Notes: generated by a model from the letters alone, not told the origin. A stretch of 64,000 bases of DNA from Flavobacterium restrictum (GCF_007097245.1 NZ_VJZT01000006.1:62001-126000), one strand, 5' to 3'; shown: positions 33,332 through 44,831, counted from the first letter of the stretch. Translations and numbers: made by a program.

Positions 33332-36300
33332 TTAAAATTTAAATGTTATGTTACCACCAATATTTCTTGTTGTTGGCAATGATCCTGCTGAATAACCAGT
33401 AGATAAAGCGCTACCACTTAATCCACTTTCTGGGTCTGCATAAGGAAGGTTTTTCTTTATGATCCATAAATTAGAACCAACTATACTAAAAGTCATAGCT
33501 GTAAGATTTAATTTAGAAACCATAGTAGAAGGGAAGCTATAGGTAATGTTTACTTCTCTCAATTTTATGAACGATGCATCATATACAAAAGCTTTGTTTG
33601 GGGCTCTTCTATATCCAGAAATATTTCCATATTGATCAGGAGAGATTGTTCTTATTGTATTTGTAGTTCCATCAGCTTGAACACCTGGTAGAATTATACC
33701 ACCACCATTGGCAATTGAATTTCTTATTGGGTAGCCTAAATCATTATTGCCAGCTGTTTCAGTATACAATCCTGTTGCTTGGCCATACGATTGGTCTAAT
33801 GAAAATATATCACCACCTTGTTTCATGTCAATTAAGAAACCTAACGATAAGTTTTTGTAAGTAAATTTATTACGAATACCGCCTATCCAATCAGGATTAA
33901 CATTTCCTATATTATTGTTTGTAGATGCATTAATGATATATCTACCATTTGTACCAACAACTTTTTGACCATCTAAATATGTGAAATCTGTACCTTTAAT
34001 TACTCCGTAAGGTTGACCTACCGTTGCGTTAAGAGTAACTCCACCTTGGAAACTGTTTAATTGTAGATTTTCGATACCTTCAGCTAACTTGGTTACTTTG
34101 TTGTCGTTTTTCGACCAGTTTACAAAAACTTCCCATTGGAAATTCTCTGTTTTGATAGGTGTTGCATTGAATTGAACTTCAATTCCTTTGTTTTCTACTG
34201 TAGCTGCATTAATAAATTTTGAACTATTACCTGTAGCTGTTGAAAATGGAACTTCAAAAGCTTCACCATCATTTACGTTTTTATAAGCACTTACATCAAA
34301 TCCAATTCTTCTATTCAAAAATTGCATTTCTAAACCAATTTCTTGTGTATTGGTTTTAACAGCTTTCAAATTTGGATTGTTTTTTGTACTTGCAACCGAA
34401 TATTGTTGGTTAGTTCCAAAGGGATCAATTTTAGTGTAAGTGTCAATTAAAGATTGATTTGGAGTTCCTAATGGGCTTTCTGAATATCCTGCTCTAACTT
34501 TACCAAATGACAACCATGGTACATCAATAGTTTTAGTAAATACGTAGCTTCCAGATACAGAATAAGATTCTATTGCATTTTTTCCAGTTGGTAGTTGAGA
34601 AAAAGCATCTCTTCTTGCTGTGGCATCAAGGAATAAAAAATCTCTAAACCCAAATGATGTTGAAGCGTAATAACTGTTTATTCCAGAATTATCTTCTCTT
34701 TCTGATGGAAATGGCACACTTGCAACTGAATTTGATAAACTGTATACGCCAGGAACGATAAGACCACCTTGAGTTGAGTTTAAGGTTGATGTTATTCTTG
34801 TTCTTACAACTGTTCCCCCAGCAATACCATTAAAACTAAAATCCTCTGAAAAGTTTTTCTTGAAAGTTAAAATGAAATCATAGTTTTGTTCAGAAAAAGT
34901 ACGGTTATATTTTTGGTATCCTGATGTTTCGTCTAACCTATTGATTCCAAACTGTCCTGCAATGGAACCTACTGCTCTTCTTTCTTCTCTTAGTTCAGAG
35001 TAAGTATCGGTAGATATTTTTCCAGTAGCTGTTAACCAATCATTCACTTTGTAATCTAATTTACTGTAACCAGTAAAACGATTTCTTTCGTCTGATTGAT
35101 AGTTTTTGTATCTGATAAAATAGGGGTTATCCCAGTATATTTGAGATAAATTTGATGGATCTGAATAATTCCAGTTGATGTTTTGTCCTCCTGATCTTTC
35201 GTATACTTGTTTTAGTTCTTGTACATCAACATTCGTTTGCCACCATTGACGGAAATTAGACATGATGTTTTCATTATATCCTGTTGAGTTTCTACCAACT
35301 GTACTTTGAGCTAAATAATTTGCAAAAACACTTACGGATAATTTGTCAGTAAATTGGTGATTTACTTTTACACTTAAGCTATTTTTTTTCAATTCACTGT
35401 TTGGTAAAATACCTGTTTGTTTTGAATTGTTAAAGTTTAAAACAAAGTTAGTTTTGTCATTACCATCTTCCAATGAAACAGAATTATTTAAAGAAAGAGG
35501 TGATTGGAAAAATGTAATTGGTCCGTTTTTTGCCGCCTGCCATGGTGTAGCTTTGCCATAATTGTCTGAATATGGCGTAAAAGCATTCCAATTGTAAACC
35601 ATTAAAGTTGGGTCAAAAGCGGCACCAAAAGAAGCATCTTCTGATGTAGGAACAACCAAATCTTCTTGACCATCACCATCAATATCTCTGTATAAAAACA
35701 AACCCGATGGATCCTCATAATAAGGACCATATCCCGCTCCATATTTATCTTGGTATTTTACAAAAGTTGATTTGTCTACACTTCCAGTAACTACTTCACT
35801 AGACACTGTAACGCCCAAACCTTTTTTTGCTTTCCCTTTTTTGGTTGTTATCATTACAACTCCATTTCCTCCTAAATACCCGTATAATGCAGATGCTGCT
35901 GCACCTTTCAATACGTTTATAGTTTCAATGTCATCAGGATTAACGTCCATTGCTGCATTACCGTAATCGTAAGTTCCACCTACTCCAGCACCTTGATTTC
36001 CTGTATTCGAGTTGATGTTCGAGTTGTTTATTGGCATTCCGTCAATAACAATTAACATTTCATTGTTTCCTTTCAAACTTTTTATACCACGTGAAACAAT
36101 ACTAGAAGAACCTCCAAAGTTGTTGTTTCTTTTAATAGAAACCCCAGCAACTTTACCAGAAAGTTCATTAATAAAATTCCCGCTTCCTGCACCAGAAGTT
36201 AAATCAGAACCTTTAACCTCTTGTGTAGCGTATCCAAGAGATTTTTTTTCTCTTTTGATACCTAACGCCGTGGTTACCACAACTCCTTCAAGTTCTGTAG

Positions 36301-36592
36301 CAGTACTTGCCATTTTTACATTTACCGAAGCTGATTTAGCTGTAACTTCTTGGGTTTTCATCCCAACATAGCTAAAAATCAATACTTGAGTAGGTGTAGC
36401 TTTGATAGAATACTTTCCATCAAAATCAGTTTGTGTTCCAGATTTAGTTCCTTTCACTAATACACTTACGCCTGGTATTGGCATTCCTGCATTATCAGAA
36501 ACAGTCCCTGAAACAGCTCTTTCTTGCGCAAAAGTTAGTTGCGCCATAAGTACTACTAGTAGCACTAAGAATCCATTGAACTTTAGTTTCAT
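33332..36592 (-). CDS. SusC/RagA-family TonB-dependent outer-membrane transporter
   Basis: A 1086-aa receptor. After the signal peptide comes a CarboxypepD-regulatory-like domain (VSGTVSDNAGMPIPGVSVLVKG...), then a TonB plug domain (VVTTALGIKREKKSLGYA, GVSIKRNN, IVIDGMPINN) and a large beta barrel whose last residues are NITFKF ending in Phe, needed for barrel insertion. It imports a large substrate with the SusD lid; TonB energises it. It heads a three-gene operon (SusC, SusD, SusE-like). No perfect -7 element was seen upstream. Confidence 0.95.
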   Translation of the reverse strand: MKLKFNGFLVLLVVLMAQLTFAQERAVSGTVSDNAGMPIPGVSVLVKGTKSGTQTDFDGKYSIKATPTQVLIFSYVGMKTQEVTAKSASVNVKMASTATELEGVVVTTALGIKREKKSLGYATQEVKGSDLTSGAGSGNFINELSGKVAGVSIKRNNNFGGSSSIVSRGIKSLKGNNEMLIVIDGMPINNSNINSNTGNQGAGVGGTYDYGNAAMDVNPDDIETINVLKGAAASALYGYLGGNGVVMITTKKGKAKKGLGVTVSSEVVTGSVDKSTFVKYQDKYGAGYGPYYEDPSGLFLYRDIDGDGQEDLVVPTSEDASFGAAFDPTLMVYNWNAFTPYSDNYGKATPWQAAKNGPITFFQSPLSLNNSVSLEDGNDKTNFVLNFNNSKQTGILPNSELKKNSLSVKVNHQFTDKLSVSVFANYLAQSTVGRNSTGYNENIMSNFRQWWQTNVDVQELKQVYERSGGQNINWNYSDPSNLSQIYWDNPYFIRYKNYQSDERNRFTGYSKLDYKVNDWLTATGKISTDTYSELREERRAVGSIAGQFGINRLDETSGYQKYNRTFSEQNYDFILTFKKNFSEDFSFNGIAGGTVVRTRITSTLNSTQGGLIVPGVYSLSNSVASVPFPSEREDNSGINSYYASTSFGFRDFLFLDATARRDAFSQLPTGKNAIESYSVSGSYVFTKTIDVPWLSFGKVRAGYSESPLGTPNQSLIDTYTKIDPFGTNQQYSVASTKNNPNLKAVKTNTQEIGLEMQFLNRRIGFDVSAYKNVNDGEAFEVPFSTATGNSSKFINAATVENKGIEVQFNATPIKTENFQWEVFVNWSKNDNKVTKLAEGIENLQLNSFQGGVTLNATVGQPYGVIKGTDFTYLDGQKVVGTNGRYIINASTNNNIGNVNPDWIGGIRNKFTYKNLSLGFLIDMKQGGDIFSLDQSYGQATGLYTETAGNNDLGYPIRNSIANGGGIILPGVQADGTTNTIRTISPDQYGNISGYRRAPNKAFVYDASFIKLREVNITYSFPSTMVSKLNLTAMTFSIVGSNLWIIKKNLPYADPESGLSGSALSTGYSAGSLPTTRNIGGNITFKF

Positions 36593-36677
36593 TTTTAAAT
36601 ATTTTGAATTAGTTTGACAAAAATCTTAATAATTTGTTAACTTTCCTAACGTTTGAATTGTTTTTTTATGCACGCAT

Positions 36678-38375
36678 CTAAAATTTAACATTATAACATA
36701 TAGTAATGTTAGTGTTAGAAAATTTTATTTCTTGATTTTTTGTGCTTCCGTTGACTAGTGCTATTTTTAGCAATCCATTATTGGTTTGTATTCCAAAACC
36801 TATTCCTAGACCTAATATTTTTTCGAAATTTTCTTTGTTTTGTGTGTTGGTTTCGTCTTTGTAAAGGCAATAATCTGCTATGGAGTGCAGGTATAAATTG
36901 GAGGAGACTTGATAGCGATACTCTGTAAGCATTGAAGTTACTAGGTTTGCTTGAAGGCTGTTTTCGGCAAAACCTCTTATGGAGTTGATGCCGCCAAATC
37001 GAAATAATTCATTAGTTAGATAGCTTTGACTTTGTAGATAATAGTTTTGTGTTTTTAAATTAATGCTGTTTTTTTGATTTAAATAAAAAGTATGCATGGC
37101 GTTTACTGCCAAGTAAAATTGTTTTACATTTTGATTGGTGTTTGTAGTATTTCGCTTTCCAAATCCTAAATTGATGTTAAAAAATGATTTTTCTGGAAAT
37201 GTTAAATTTGTGTTATCCTGTTTTATCCAATTTATTCCTAAAGTGGTGTAACTGTTTTTGTAATCGCTCAAAAAGGTGCTATTTGTATTTTGAATATCGC
37301 TAGATTCATTGCTTTGATATCCCAAATAAATTCGACTTGTATAATCTAAAAAGTAACCTAAATTAAGTGCTGTTTTAGTGTTTTGATACGTACTGTCTTG
37401 TTTAAAAATATTAATTTCTGCTTTTATGCCTAATGGGCTTTTGAAGATATAAGGAATTTCGATACTTGTTTTAAAGGTTTTCTGATTATTACCATCGCTT
37501 TTCCAGTAAACTGATAAATTTTCGCCGGCTCCCAGTATATTTTCTAAATTGATGTCTACATAACCATTCAGCTTTATTTTTTTGTTTTCTTTATTCGAAA
37601 AACCAATATATCCATCAAAAGTATTCGCCTTTCTTTTCTCTAGGTAAACATAAACTTTGGTCGAATCTTTGGTAAATAAAATCTCGGGATATTTTATTTG
37701 ATATACAAATTTGAATTTATCAAAATCCTCATGAATATGGCGTACCGTTTCTTGGTTAAAGAGGGTGTTTTTGTATTTCCTGTTAATTTGTTTGGTATAG
37801 CCAATTGGGAAGTTGTTTTTTTTATCTTTTTCTGTTTTTATGACAATTGTGTTTAAGGCTCTTTTTTCGTTTGAGTTAAAATCTAAATCGGCATAGAGTG
37901 TCTCTTTTTTTAATTGAATGTTGAGTAGCTTTAATTTTGCAAAAGCAAATCCTTTTTGTTCAGTTTCCTTTAAAGTTTGATTCAAAAATGTTTCTGTATC
38001 TGAATATTTTAAGATCAAAGTGTCTGATTTTTGAACAAGTTTTAGGAGTTTGTTTGCTTCGGAATTTATACCTATATATATATGACTTGATTGTAATTGT
38101 TGTCCAAGTGCTATAATGACAGTAAATAGGCTATCATTTTCTCTCGTGTTTTGAATAACCTTGTTATTAAGGTAGCCTTGTTTGGTGAGTTGTTGCGTTG
38201 TTTTTGTTATTTCGTCGGTTACTGATTTTATGTTTTTAAGTGACGAAATATATTTTGTAGAATCTATTATTTGATTTTCGGTCGAAGTGATTCCAGTTAT
38301 TTTTAATTTAAAGTTTTGAGCATTGCAAGGTAGGCTCAAAATAAAAAGGGTGATAAGTATTGCAAATGATTTCAA
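36678..38375 (-). CDS. BamA/TamA-like outer-membrane protein with POTRA-type N-terminus
   Basis: A 565-aa protein with a signal peptide (…LITLFILSLPCNAQN), an N-terminal ~200-aa region of POTRA-like repeats (LLNIQLKKETLYADLDFN, RTIV-like strands) and a C-terminal ~350-aa beta barrel (bacterial surface antigen fold), e.g. YIGFSNKENKKIKLNGYVDINLENILGAGENLS. The RGF motif SIRGFAENSLQ, characteristic of the Omp85 family, is near residue 480. It may help insert or secrete outer-membrane proteins. The start is a TTG; no ATG yields a signal peptide. It is divergent from rpsL. Confidence 0.82.
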   Translation of the reverse strand: MKSFAILITLFILSLPCNAQNFKLKITGITSTENQIIDSTKYISSLKNIKSVTDEITKTTQQLTKQGYLNNKVIQNTRENDSLFTVIIALGQQLQSSHIYIGINSEANKLLKLVQKSDTLILKYSDTETFLNQTLKETEQKGFAFAKLKLLNIQLKKETLYADLDFNSNEKRALNTIVIKTEKDKKNNFPIGYTKQINRKYKNTLFNQETVRHIHEDFDKFKFVYQIKYPEILFTKDSTKVYVYLEKRKANTFDGYIGFSNKENKKIKLNGYVDINLENILGAGENLSVYWKSDGNNQKTFKTSIEIPYIFKSPLGIKAEINIFKQDSTYQNTKTALNLGYFLDYTSRIYLGYQSNESSDIQNTNSTFLSDYKNSYTTLGINWIKQDNTNLTFPEKSFFNINLGFGKRNTTNTNQNVKQFYLAVNAMHTFYLNQKNSINLKTQNYYLQSQSYLTNELFRFGGINSIRGFAENSLQANLVTSMLTEYRYQVSSNLYLHSIADYCLYKDETNTQNKENFEKILGLGIGFGIQTNNGLLKIALVNGSTKNQEIKFSNTNITICYNVKF

Positions 38376-38472
38376 TGGAATTGCCGTTTTGATAAAAGTA
38401 ACGCAAATATCTATTGTTTGTTATTAGAATCATAATCTAAAATAATGTTGTTGAAAATTAATGGATTAACAT

Positions 38473-38502
38473 TTGTAGATTGAAAAATATTTTATACATT
38501 TG
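38473..38502 (+). promoter_or_regulatory. Promoter of the str operon (rpsL)
   Basis: TTG (38473-38475), 19-base spacer, TACATTTG (38495-38502): a textbook Bacteroidota vegetative promoter. The leader to rpsL is about 45-50 bases. Confidence 0.82.
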
Positions 38503-38555
38503 CAACCCCGTAAAAAGCGGGAATTTAATATAATAAGAAATTTTTAGTATTAATT

Positions 38556-38963
38556 ATGCCAACAATTCAACAATTAGTAAGAACAGGAAGAACTCAAATA
38601 ACTAAGAAGAGTAAATCGGTTGCTTTAGATTCTTGTCCTCAAAGAAGAGGGGTTTGTACGCGTGTTTACACTACAACACCAAAAAAACCAAACTCTGCAA
38701 TGCGTAAAGTAGCGCGTGTACGTTTGACAAATGGTAATGAAGTAAATGCCTACATCCCTGGTGAAGGACACAATTTACAAGAGCACTCGATAGTATTAGT
38801 TAGGGGTGGAAGGGTAAAAGATTTGCCAGGAGTAAGATATCACATCGTTCGTGGTGCGCTTGATACGTCAGGAGTAGCAGGAAGAACGCAAAGAAGATCT
38901 AAATACGGAGCAAAAAGACCAAAACCAGGTGCAGCGCCAGCTACAACAGGAAAGAAAAAGTAA
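38556..38963 (+). CDS. rpsL: 30S ribosomal protein S12
   Basis: S12 sits at the decoding centre. The 135-aa sequence has [20 protein letters not shown] and [14 protein letters not shown]; the lysines at residues 43, 44 and 88 where streptomycin-resistance changes occur in other bacteria are all unchanged. First gene of the rpsL-rpsG-fusA-rpsJ unit. Confidence 0.98.
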   Translation: MPTIQQLVRTGRTQITKKSKSVALDSCPQRRGVCTRVYTTTPKKPNSAMRKVARVRLTNGNEVNAYIPGEGHNLQEHSIVLVRGGRVKDLPGVRYHIVRGALDTSGVAGRTQRRSKYGAKRPKPGAAPATTGKKK

Positions 38964-39050
38964 TCTGAAACGTTAGTTTTGGGGTTGTTTATTAAGTGTT
39001 TACACGATGATAAATAGCGCACAATTCTTAACTTTCTAAAACAAAAAGAC

Positions 39051-39527
39051 ATGAGAAAAAGAGCGGCAAAGAAAAGACCACTTTTACCAGATCCAAGGTT
39101 TAATGACCAATTGGTAACGCGTTTTGTGAACAACTTAATGTGGGATGGTAAGAAATCAACAGCTTTCAAAGTATTTTATGATGCAATTGATATTATAGAA
39201 TCAAAAAAGCAAGATGCAGAAAAACCTTCATTGGACATCTGGAAAGATGCTTTAACTAACGTTATGCCTCACGTAGAAGTACGTAGCCGTAGAGTAGGTG
39301 GAGCAACATTTCAAATTCCAATGCAAATTAGACCAGACAGAAAAATATCAATGGCTATGAAATGGTTAATTCTTTATTCAAGAAGAAGAAACGAAAAATC
39401 AATGGCTCAAAGATTAGCTTCAGAATGTTTAGCTGCGGCTAAAGAAGAAGGGGCAGCTGTTAAGAAAAGAATGGATACTCACAAGATGGCAGAGGCTAAC
39501 AAAGCATTCTCTCACTTTAGATTTTAA
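39051..39527 (+). CDS. rpsG: 30S ribosomal protein S7
   Basis: S7 (158 aa) nucleates assembly of the 30S head. Family motifs RRVGGATFQIPMQI, RRNEKSMAQRLASECLAAA and the basic N-terminal arm are present. It lies 87 bases after rpsL and 10 before fusA. S7 represses the str operon in E. coli; whether it does here cannot be seen. Confidence 0.98.
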   Translation: MRKRAAKKRPLLPDPRFNDQLVTRFVNNLMWDGKKSTAFKVFYDAIDIIESKKQDAEKPSLDIWKDALTNVMPHVEVRSRRVGGATFQIPMQIRPDRKISMAMKWLILYSRRRNEKSMAQRLASECLAAAKEEGAAVKKRMDTHKMAEANKAFSHFRF

Positions 39528-39537
39528 TTCTTAAGAA

Positions 39538-41694
39538 ATGGCTAGAGACTTAAAATACACAAGAAACATAGGAATTGCTGCTCACATTGATGCTGGTAAA
39601 ACAACAACAACAGAGCGTATATTATTCTATACGGGAAAATCACACAAAATTGGTGAAGTACATGATGGTGCTGCAACAATGGACTGGATGGCGCAAGAGC
39701 AAGAAAGAGGTATTACAATTACATCTGCTGCTACAACTTGTGAATGGAATTTTCCAACTACTCAAGGTAAAATTTTACCTGAAACATTGCCTTATCACTT
39801 TAATATTATTGATACTCCAGGACACGTTGACTTTACAGTTGAAGTAAACCGTTCTTTGCGTGTGTTGGATGGTTTAGTTTTCTTGTTTAGTGCTGTTGAT
39901 GGTGTAGAGCCTCAATCAGAAACAAACTGGAGACTAGCTGATCAATACAGAGTACCTCGTATTGGATTTGTTAATAAAATGGATAGACAAGGATCTAACT
40001 TCTTGATGGTATGTCAGCAAGTAAGAGATATGTTGAAATCAAATGCTGTTGCAATCACTTTGCCAATTGGTGAAGAAAATGATTTCAGGGGTGTTGTGGA
40101 TTTAGTTAAAAATCAGGCAATTGTTTGGCATGAAGAAGGTTTGGGGGCTACTTATGATATTGTGCCTATTCCAGAAGACATGTTGGAAGAAGTGAAAGAA
40201 TACAGATCAATTCTTATTGAAGCAGTAGCTGATTATGATGAAAATTTGTTAGAAAAATTCATGGAAGACGAAGAGTCTATTACAGAAGAAGAAATCAACA
40301 TTGCGTTGAGAGCTGCTGTTATGGACATGGCTATTATTCCTATGATTGCTGGTTCTTCTTTTAAAAATAAAGGAGTTCAATTCATGCTAGATGCGGTATG
40401 TAAATATTTGCCATCTCCAATGGATAAAGATGGTATCGAAGGGATTCATCCTGATGATGCTGAACTTTTAGAAGAAGATCAAACAAAAATCTTGCGTAAG
40501 CCAGATGTTAAGGAGCCATTTGCTGCTTTAGCATTTAAAATTGCTACTGATCCATTCGTAGGTCGTTTAGCGTTTTTCCGTGCTTATTCAGGTCGTTTAG
40601 AAGCGGGTTCTTATGTTTTGAACACACGTTCAGGAAACAAAGAAAGAATTTCTCGTATCTACCAAATGCACGCAAACAAACAAAACCCAATCGAATATAT
40701 CGAGGCAGGTGATATTGGAGCAGCAGTTGGATTTAAAGATATTAAAACTGGAGATACATTGTGTGATGAAAAACACCCAATTATTTTGGAGTCAATGAAA
40801 TTCCCAGCGCCAGTAATTGGTATCGCTATTGAACCAAAAACTAAAGCTGACGTTGATAAAATGGGTATGGCTTTGGCTAAATTAGCCGAAGAAGATCCAA
40901 CATTTACAGTTAGAACTGATGAGGCTTCTGGTCAAACTATTATATCTGGTATGGGTGAGCTTCACTTGGATATCTTGGTAGATAGAATGAAACGTGAGTT
41001 CAAAGTTGAAGTAAATCAAGGGGAGCCTCAAGTAGAATACAAAGAAGCTTTTACTAAACTAGCTCAACACAGAGAAACATACAAGAAACAATCAGGTGGT
41101 CGTGGTAAATTCGGTGATATCGTATTTAAATTAGAGCCTGCTGATGAAGTTGACGGTAAAACTCCTGTAGGTTTGCAGTTTATCAATGCGGTAAAAGGAG
41201 GTAACGTTCCTAAAGAATATATTCCATCTGTAGAAAAAGGTTTCCGTGAAGCTATGAAAACTGGTCCTTTAGCAGGATACCAAGTAGATAGTTTGAAAGT
41301 AACTTTATTAGACGGATCTTTCCATCCTGTGGATTCTGATGCTCTTTCTTTTGAATTGGCAGCTAGAATGGGGTACAGAGAGGTAGCTAAAGCAGCTGGT
41401 GCTGTTATTTTAGAGCCAATCATGAAAATGGAAGTGATTACACCTGAAGAAAACATGGGGGATATCGTAGGTGACATCAACCGTCGTAGAGGTCAAGTGA
41501 ATGACATGGGAGATAGAGCCGGTGCAAAGACTATCAAAGCGGATGTGCCGTTATCAGAAATGTTTGGATATGTAACCACATTAAGAACATTGTCATCTGG
41601 TAGAGCAACATCTACAATGGAATTTTCGCACTACGCAGAAACGCCTTCTAATATTTCGGAAGCAGTTATCAAAAAAGCAAAAGGAAACGCATAA
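39538..41694 (+). CDS. fusA: Elongation factor G
   Basis: EF-G (718 aa) drives ribosomal translocation with GTP. Motifs: G1 [15 protein letters not shown], switch [15 protein letters not shown]3 [10 protein letters not shown]4 NKMD. Domains II to V follow, with GMGELHLDI in domain III/V. A typical bacterial EF-G1. Confidence 0.98.
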   Translation: MARDLKYTRNIGIAAHIDAGKTTTTERILFYTGKSHKIGEVHDGAATMDWMAQEQERGITITSAATTCEWNFPTTQGKILPETLPYHFNIIDTPGHVDFTVEVNRSLRVLDGLVFLFSAVDGVEPQSETNWRLADQYRVPRIGFVNKMDRQGSNFLMVCQQVRDMLKSNAVAITLPIGEENDFRGVVDLVKNQAIVWHEEGLGATYDIVPIPEDMLEEVKEYRSILIEAVADYDENLLEKFMEDEESITEEEINIALRAAVMDMAIIPMIAGSSFKNKGVQFMLDAVCKYLPSPMDKDGIEGIHPDDAELLEEDQTKILRKPDVKEPFAALAFKIATDPFVGRLAFFRAYSGRLEAGSYVLNTRSGNKERISRIYQMHANKQNPIEYIEAGDIGAAVGFKDIKTGDTLCDEKHPIILESMKFPAPVIGIAIEPKTKADVDKMGMALAKLAEEDPTFTVRTDEASGQTIISGMGELHLDILVDRMKREFKVEVNQGEPQVEYKEAFTKLAQHRETYKKQSGGRGKFGDIVFKLEPADEVDGKTPVGLQFINAVKGGNVPKEYIPSVEKGFREAMKTGPLAGYQVDSLKVTLLDGSFHPVDSDALSFELAARMGYREVAKAAGAVILEPIMKMEVITPEENMGDIVGDINRRRGQVNDMGDRAGAKTIKADVPLSEMFGYVTTLRTLSSGRATSTMEFSHYAETPSNISEAVIKKAKGNA

Positions 41695-41705
41695 TCTTTA
41701 AGAAA

Positions 41706-42011
41706 ATGAGTCAAAAAATCAGAATAAAACTAAAATCTTACGATCACATGTTGGTAGACAAGTCTGCTGAAAAGATTGTAAAAACGGTAAAAAGTACCGG
41801 TGCAGTAGTAACAGGGCCAATTCCATTACCAACTCACAAAAAACTTTTTACAGTATTACGTTCTCCACACGTAAACAAAAAAGCAAGAGAGCAATTTGAA
41901 GTAATGTCGTACAAGAGATTGATTGACATTTATTCCTCTTCATCAAAAACTATTGACGCATTAATGAAACTTGAATTGCCAAGTGGAGTTGAAGTAGAAA
42001 TCAAAGTTTAA
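41706..42011 (+). CDS. rpsJ: 30S ribosomal protein S10 (NusE)
   Basis: S10 (101 aa) is part of the 30S head and also acts as NusE in antitermination. Contains [21 protein letters not shown] and [14 protein letters not shown]. It is separated from the S10-type run (rplC onwards) by 154 bases that hold a new promoter. Confidence 0.97.
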   Translation: MSQKIRIKLKSYDHMLVDKSAEKIVKTVKSTGAVVTGPIPLPTHKKLFTVLRSPHVNKKAREQFEVMSYKRLIDIYSSSSKTIDALMKLELPSGVEVEIKV

Positions 42012-42060
42012 GTAGTTCAAGAGTAAAAAAGGACGCTGTTTTTAAGTGAAAATATTTTTT

Positions 42061-42091
42061 TTGGTTTGTGTGTGAATAATGTTTACTTTTG
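42061..42091 (+). promoter_or_regulatory. Second promoter, before rplC
   Basis: TTG (42061-42063), 20-base spacer, TACTTTTG (42084-42091): strong consensus match inside the ribosomal gene run. Leader to rplC about 70 bases. Confidence 0.75.
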
Positions 42092-42165
42092 CACCACTAA
42101 AAAAAATAAGGTTCGCTTAAAAGCTGCGTTCTATATTTATATTTAATAATTAATAATTACTATTT

Positions 42166-42783
42166 ATGTCTGGGTTAATCGGAAGAAAAATTGGCATGAC
42201 AAGCATCTTTGACGAGAACGGGAAAAACATTCCCTGTACTGTTATTGAAGCTGGCCCATGTGTAGTTACCCAAGTCAGAACCAAAGGTGTTGACGGGTAC
42301 GAAGCGTTGCAACTTGGTTTCGATGACAAAAACGAGAAACATTCCACAAAAGCGGCCGTTGGTCACTTTGCGAAAGCAGGAACTGTAGCTAAGAAAAAAG
42401 TCGTTGAATTTCAAGATTTTGCAACAGAACAAAAATTAGGAGACGTTATTGACGTTTCTGTTTTTGAAGAAGGAGAGTTTGTAGATGTACAAGGTGTATC
42501 TAAAGGTAAAGGTTTTCAAGGAGTTGTTAAACGCCACGGTTTTGGTGGTGTAGGACAAGCAACTCACGGTCAACACAACCGTTTAAGAGCGCCAGGTTCT
42601 GTAGGAGCTTCTTCTTATCCATCTAGAGTATTCAAAGGAATGCGTATGGCTGGAAGAATGGGAGGAGACAATGTAAAAGTTCAAAACCTTAGAGTTTTAA
42701 AAGTAGTGGCTGAAAAGAACCTACTTGTTATAAAAGGATGTATTCCTGGATGTAACAACTCTTATGTAATCATTCAGAAGTAA
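42166..42783 (+). CDS. rplC: 50S ribosomal protein L3
   Basis: L3 (205 aa) binds the 23S rRNA 3' domain near the peptidyl-transferase centre. Recognisable by [35 protein letters not shown] and the extended loop. It overlaps rplD start by one base. First gene after the second promoter. Confidence 0.98.
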   Translation: MSGLIGRKIGMTSIFDENGKNIPCTVIEAGPCVVTQVRTKGVDGYEALQLGFDDKNEKHSTKAAVGHFAKAGTVAKKKVVEFQDFATEQKLGDVIDVSVFEEGEFVDVQGVSKGKGFQGVVKRHGFGGVGQATHGQHNRLRAPGSVGASSYPSRVFKGMRMAGRMGGDNVKVQNLRVLKVVAEKNLLVIKGCIPGCNNSYVIIQK

Positions 42784-43412
42784 TGGAAGCAAAAGTATTA
42801 GATTTCAACGGAAAAGATACTGGAAGAAAAGTGCAACTTTCTGATTCAGTATTCGGTATAGAACCAAATAATCACGCAGTATATCTTGATGTTAAGCAAT
42901 ATCTTGCTAATCAACGTCAAGGAACGCACAAAGCCAAAGAAAGAGCTGAAGTTGCGGGAAGTACACGTAAGATTAAAAAACAAAAAGGAACTGGTACTGC
43001 TCGTGCGGGTAGTGCAAAGAATCCGTTGTTTAAAGGTGGTGGAACAGTTTTTGGACCAAGACCAAGAAGTTATTCATTCAAATTGAATAAAAGCTTGAAA
43101 AGATTGGCAAGAAAATCTGCTTTCTCAATTAAAGCAAAAGAATCGAATATTATCGTTCTTGAAGACTTCAGTTTTGAAACGCCAAACACTAAAAATTTCA
43201 TTAATGTTTTGAAAGCTTTAGAGTTAGAAAATAAAAAATCACTATTCGTGTTGGGTGATACAAATAAAAATGTATATTTGTCCTCACGTAATTTGAAGTC
43301 TTCAAGCGTAGTAAGTAGTTTAGAATTAAGTACTTATGCTATTTTGAATGCTAATAATTTAGTGCTTTTAGAGAGTTCTTTGGAAGTAATTGAAGAAAAT
43401 TTAAGTAAATAA
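42783..43412 (+). CDS. rplD: 50S ribosomal protein L4
   Basis: L4 (209 aa) lines the exit tunnel; in E. coli it also represses this operon. Motifs: QGTHKAKERAEVAGSTRKI, KQKGTGTARAGSAKNPLFKGGGTVFGPRPR. One-base overlap with rplC indicates coupled translation. Confidence 0.98.
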   Translation: MEAKVLDFNGKDTGRKVQLSDSVFGIEPNNHAVYLDVKQYLANQRQGTHKAKERAEVAGSTRKIKKQKGTGTARAGSAKNPLFKGGGTVFGPRPRSYSFKLNKSLKRLARKSAFSIKAKESNIIVLEDFSFETPNTKNFINVLKALELENKKSLFVLGDTNKNVYLSSRNLKSSSVVSSLELSTYAILNANNLVLLESSLEVIEENLSK

Positions 43413-43418
43413 TAGGAT

Positions 43419-43709
43419 ATGAGCATCATAATTAAACCTATAGTAACGGAAAAAGTAACCAAAGAAAGTGAAGTTTTGAACCGTTTTGGATTCGAAGTTA
43501 ACAAAAAAGCAAATAAAGTGCAAATTAAGAAAGCTGTTGAAGCTGCTTATGGTGTAACTGTTTTAAGTGTTAATACGATGAATGTAAGACCAGACAGAAC
43601 TACTAAATACACTAAAAGTGGTTTAATCAGTGGAAAGACAAATGCTGTTAAAAAGGCAATTGTACAAGTACAAGCAGGAGAAACAATTGATTTTTACAAC
43701 AATATCTAA
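43419..43709 (+). CDS. rplW: 50S ribosomal protein L23
   Basis: L23 (96 aa) sits at the tunnel exit, where trigger factor and SRP dock. Motifs IIIKPIVTEKVTKESE and VLSVNTMNVRPD. Confidence 0.97.
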   Translation: MSIIIKPIVTEKVTKESEVLNRFGFEVNKKANKVQIKKAVEAAYGVTVLSVNTMNVRPDRTTKYTKSGLISGKTNAVKKAIVQVQAGETIDFYNNI

Positions 43710-43715
43710 GATAAA

Positions 43716-44540
43716 ATGTCAGTAAGAAAATTAAAACCTATTACCCCAGGTCAGCGATTTAGAGTTGTGAATGGTTATGACGCCATTACAACTGATAAGC
43801 CGGAACGCTCTTTGATAGCGCCGATAAAAAACTCTGGAGGTAGAAATAGTCAAGGAAAGATGACCATGCGTTATACGGGTGGTGGTCACAAGCAGAGATA
43901 TCGTATTATTGATTTTAAACGTACTAAAGAAGGAATTCCAGCTACAGTGAAATCTATCGAATACGATCCAAATCGTACTGCGTTTATCGCTCTATTAGCT
44001 TATGCTGATGGTGAGAAAACTTATGTTATTGCTCAAAACGGATTGAAAGTTGGACAGAAGTTAGTTTCTGGTCCAGAATCTCAACCAGAAATTGGTAATA
44101 CATTACCTTTAAGTAGAGTTCCGCTTGGAACTGTTATTTCTTGTATCGAATTGAGACCAGGTCAAGGAGCTGTAATTGCTCGTTCTGCTGGAACATTTGC
44201 TCAATTAATGGCAAGAGATGGAAAATATGCAACAATCAAAATGCCTTCTGGAGAAACAAGATTAATCTTGTTGACTTGTTCGGCTACAATTGGAGCGGTT
44301 TCTAATTCAGATCACCAATTAGTTGTATCAGGAAAAGCTGGTAGAACAAGATGGTTAGGAAGAAGACCTAGAACAAGACCTGTTGCAATGAACCCTGTCG
44401 ATCACCCAATGGGTGGTGGTGAAGGACGTTCTTCTGGTGGACATCCACGCTCTAGAAACGGTATACCTGCTAAAGGTTATAGAACACGTTCTAAGAAAAA
44501 CCCGAGTAACAAGTACATTGTAGAACGTAGAAAGAAATAA
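43716..44540 (+). CDS. rplB: 50S ribosomal protein L2
   Basis: L2 (274 aa) is an oldest core protein required for peptidyl transfer and subunit joining. Contains [22 protein letters not shown] and [25 protein letters not shown], with the conserved HPMGGGEG loop. Confidence 0.98.
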   Translation: MSVRKLKPITPGQRFRVVNGYDAITTDKPERSLIAPIKNSGGRNSQGKMTMRYTGGGHKQRYRIIDFKRTKEGIPATVKSIEYDPNRTAFIALLAYADGEKTYVIAQNGLKVGQKLVSGPESQPEIGNTLPLSRVPLGTVISCIELRPGQGAVIARSAGTFAQLMARDGKYATIKMPSGETRLILLTCSATIGAVSNSDHQLVVSGKAGRTRWLGRRPRTRPVAMNPVDHPMGGGEGRSSGGHPRSRNGIPAKGYRTRSKKNPSNKYIVERRKK

Positions 44541-44546
44541 TAAGAT

Positions 44547-44825
44547 ATGGCACGTTCATTAAAAAAAGGACCTTTCGTTCATTATAAGTTAGAAAAGAAA
44601 GTTGAAGAAAACATTGCAGGTGGGAATAAAGGAGTGGTTAAGACTTGGTCTAGAGCTTCTATGATTACTCCAGACTTTGTTGGACAAACTATCGCAGTTC
44701 ATAACGGTCGTCAATTTGTACCAGTTTACGTAACAGAAAACATGGTAGGTCACAAATTAGGAGAATTTTCACCAACTAGATCTTTTAGAGGTCATGCTGG
44801 AGCAAAAAATAAAGGTAAAAAATAA
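44547..44825 (+). CDS. rpsS: 30S ribosomal protein S19
   Basis: S19 (92 aa) lies in the 30S head beside S13. [40 protein letters not shown] and TRSFRGHAG are family motifs. Confidence 0.98.
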   Translation: MARSLKKGPFVHYKLEKKVEENIAGGNKGVVKTWSRASMITPDFVGQTIAVHNGRQFVPVYVTENMVGHKLGEFSPTRSFRGHAGAKNKGKK

Positions 44826-44831
44826 GAAGCA

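Noticed and set aside
38556..38963. Streptomycin-resistance changes in S12
   Set aside because: Residues K43, K44 and K88 are unchanged from the sensitive type.
41064..41480. 138-aa open frame on the minus strand
   Set aside because: Antisense of fusA; Ser/Pro/Thr-rich sequence typical of a shadow frame.
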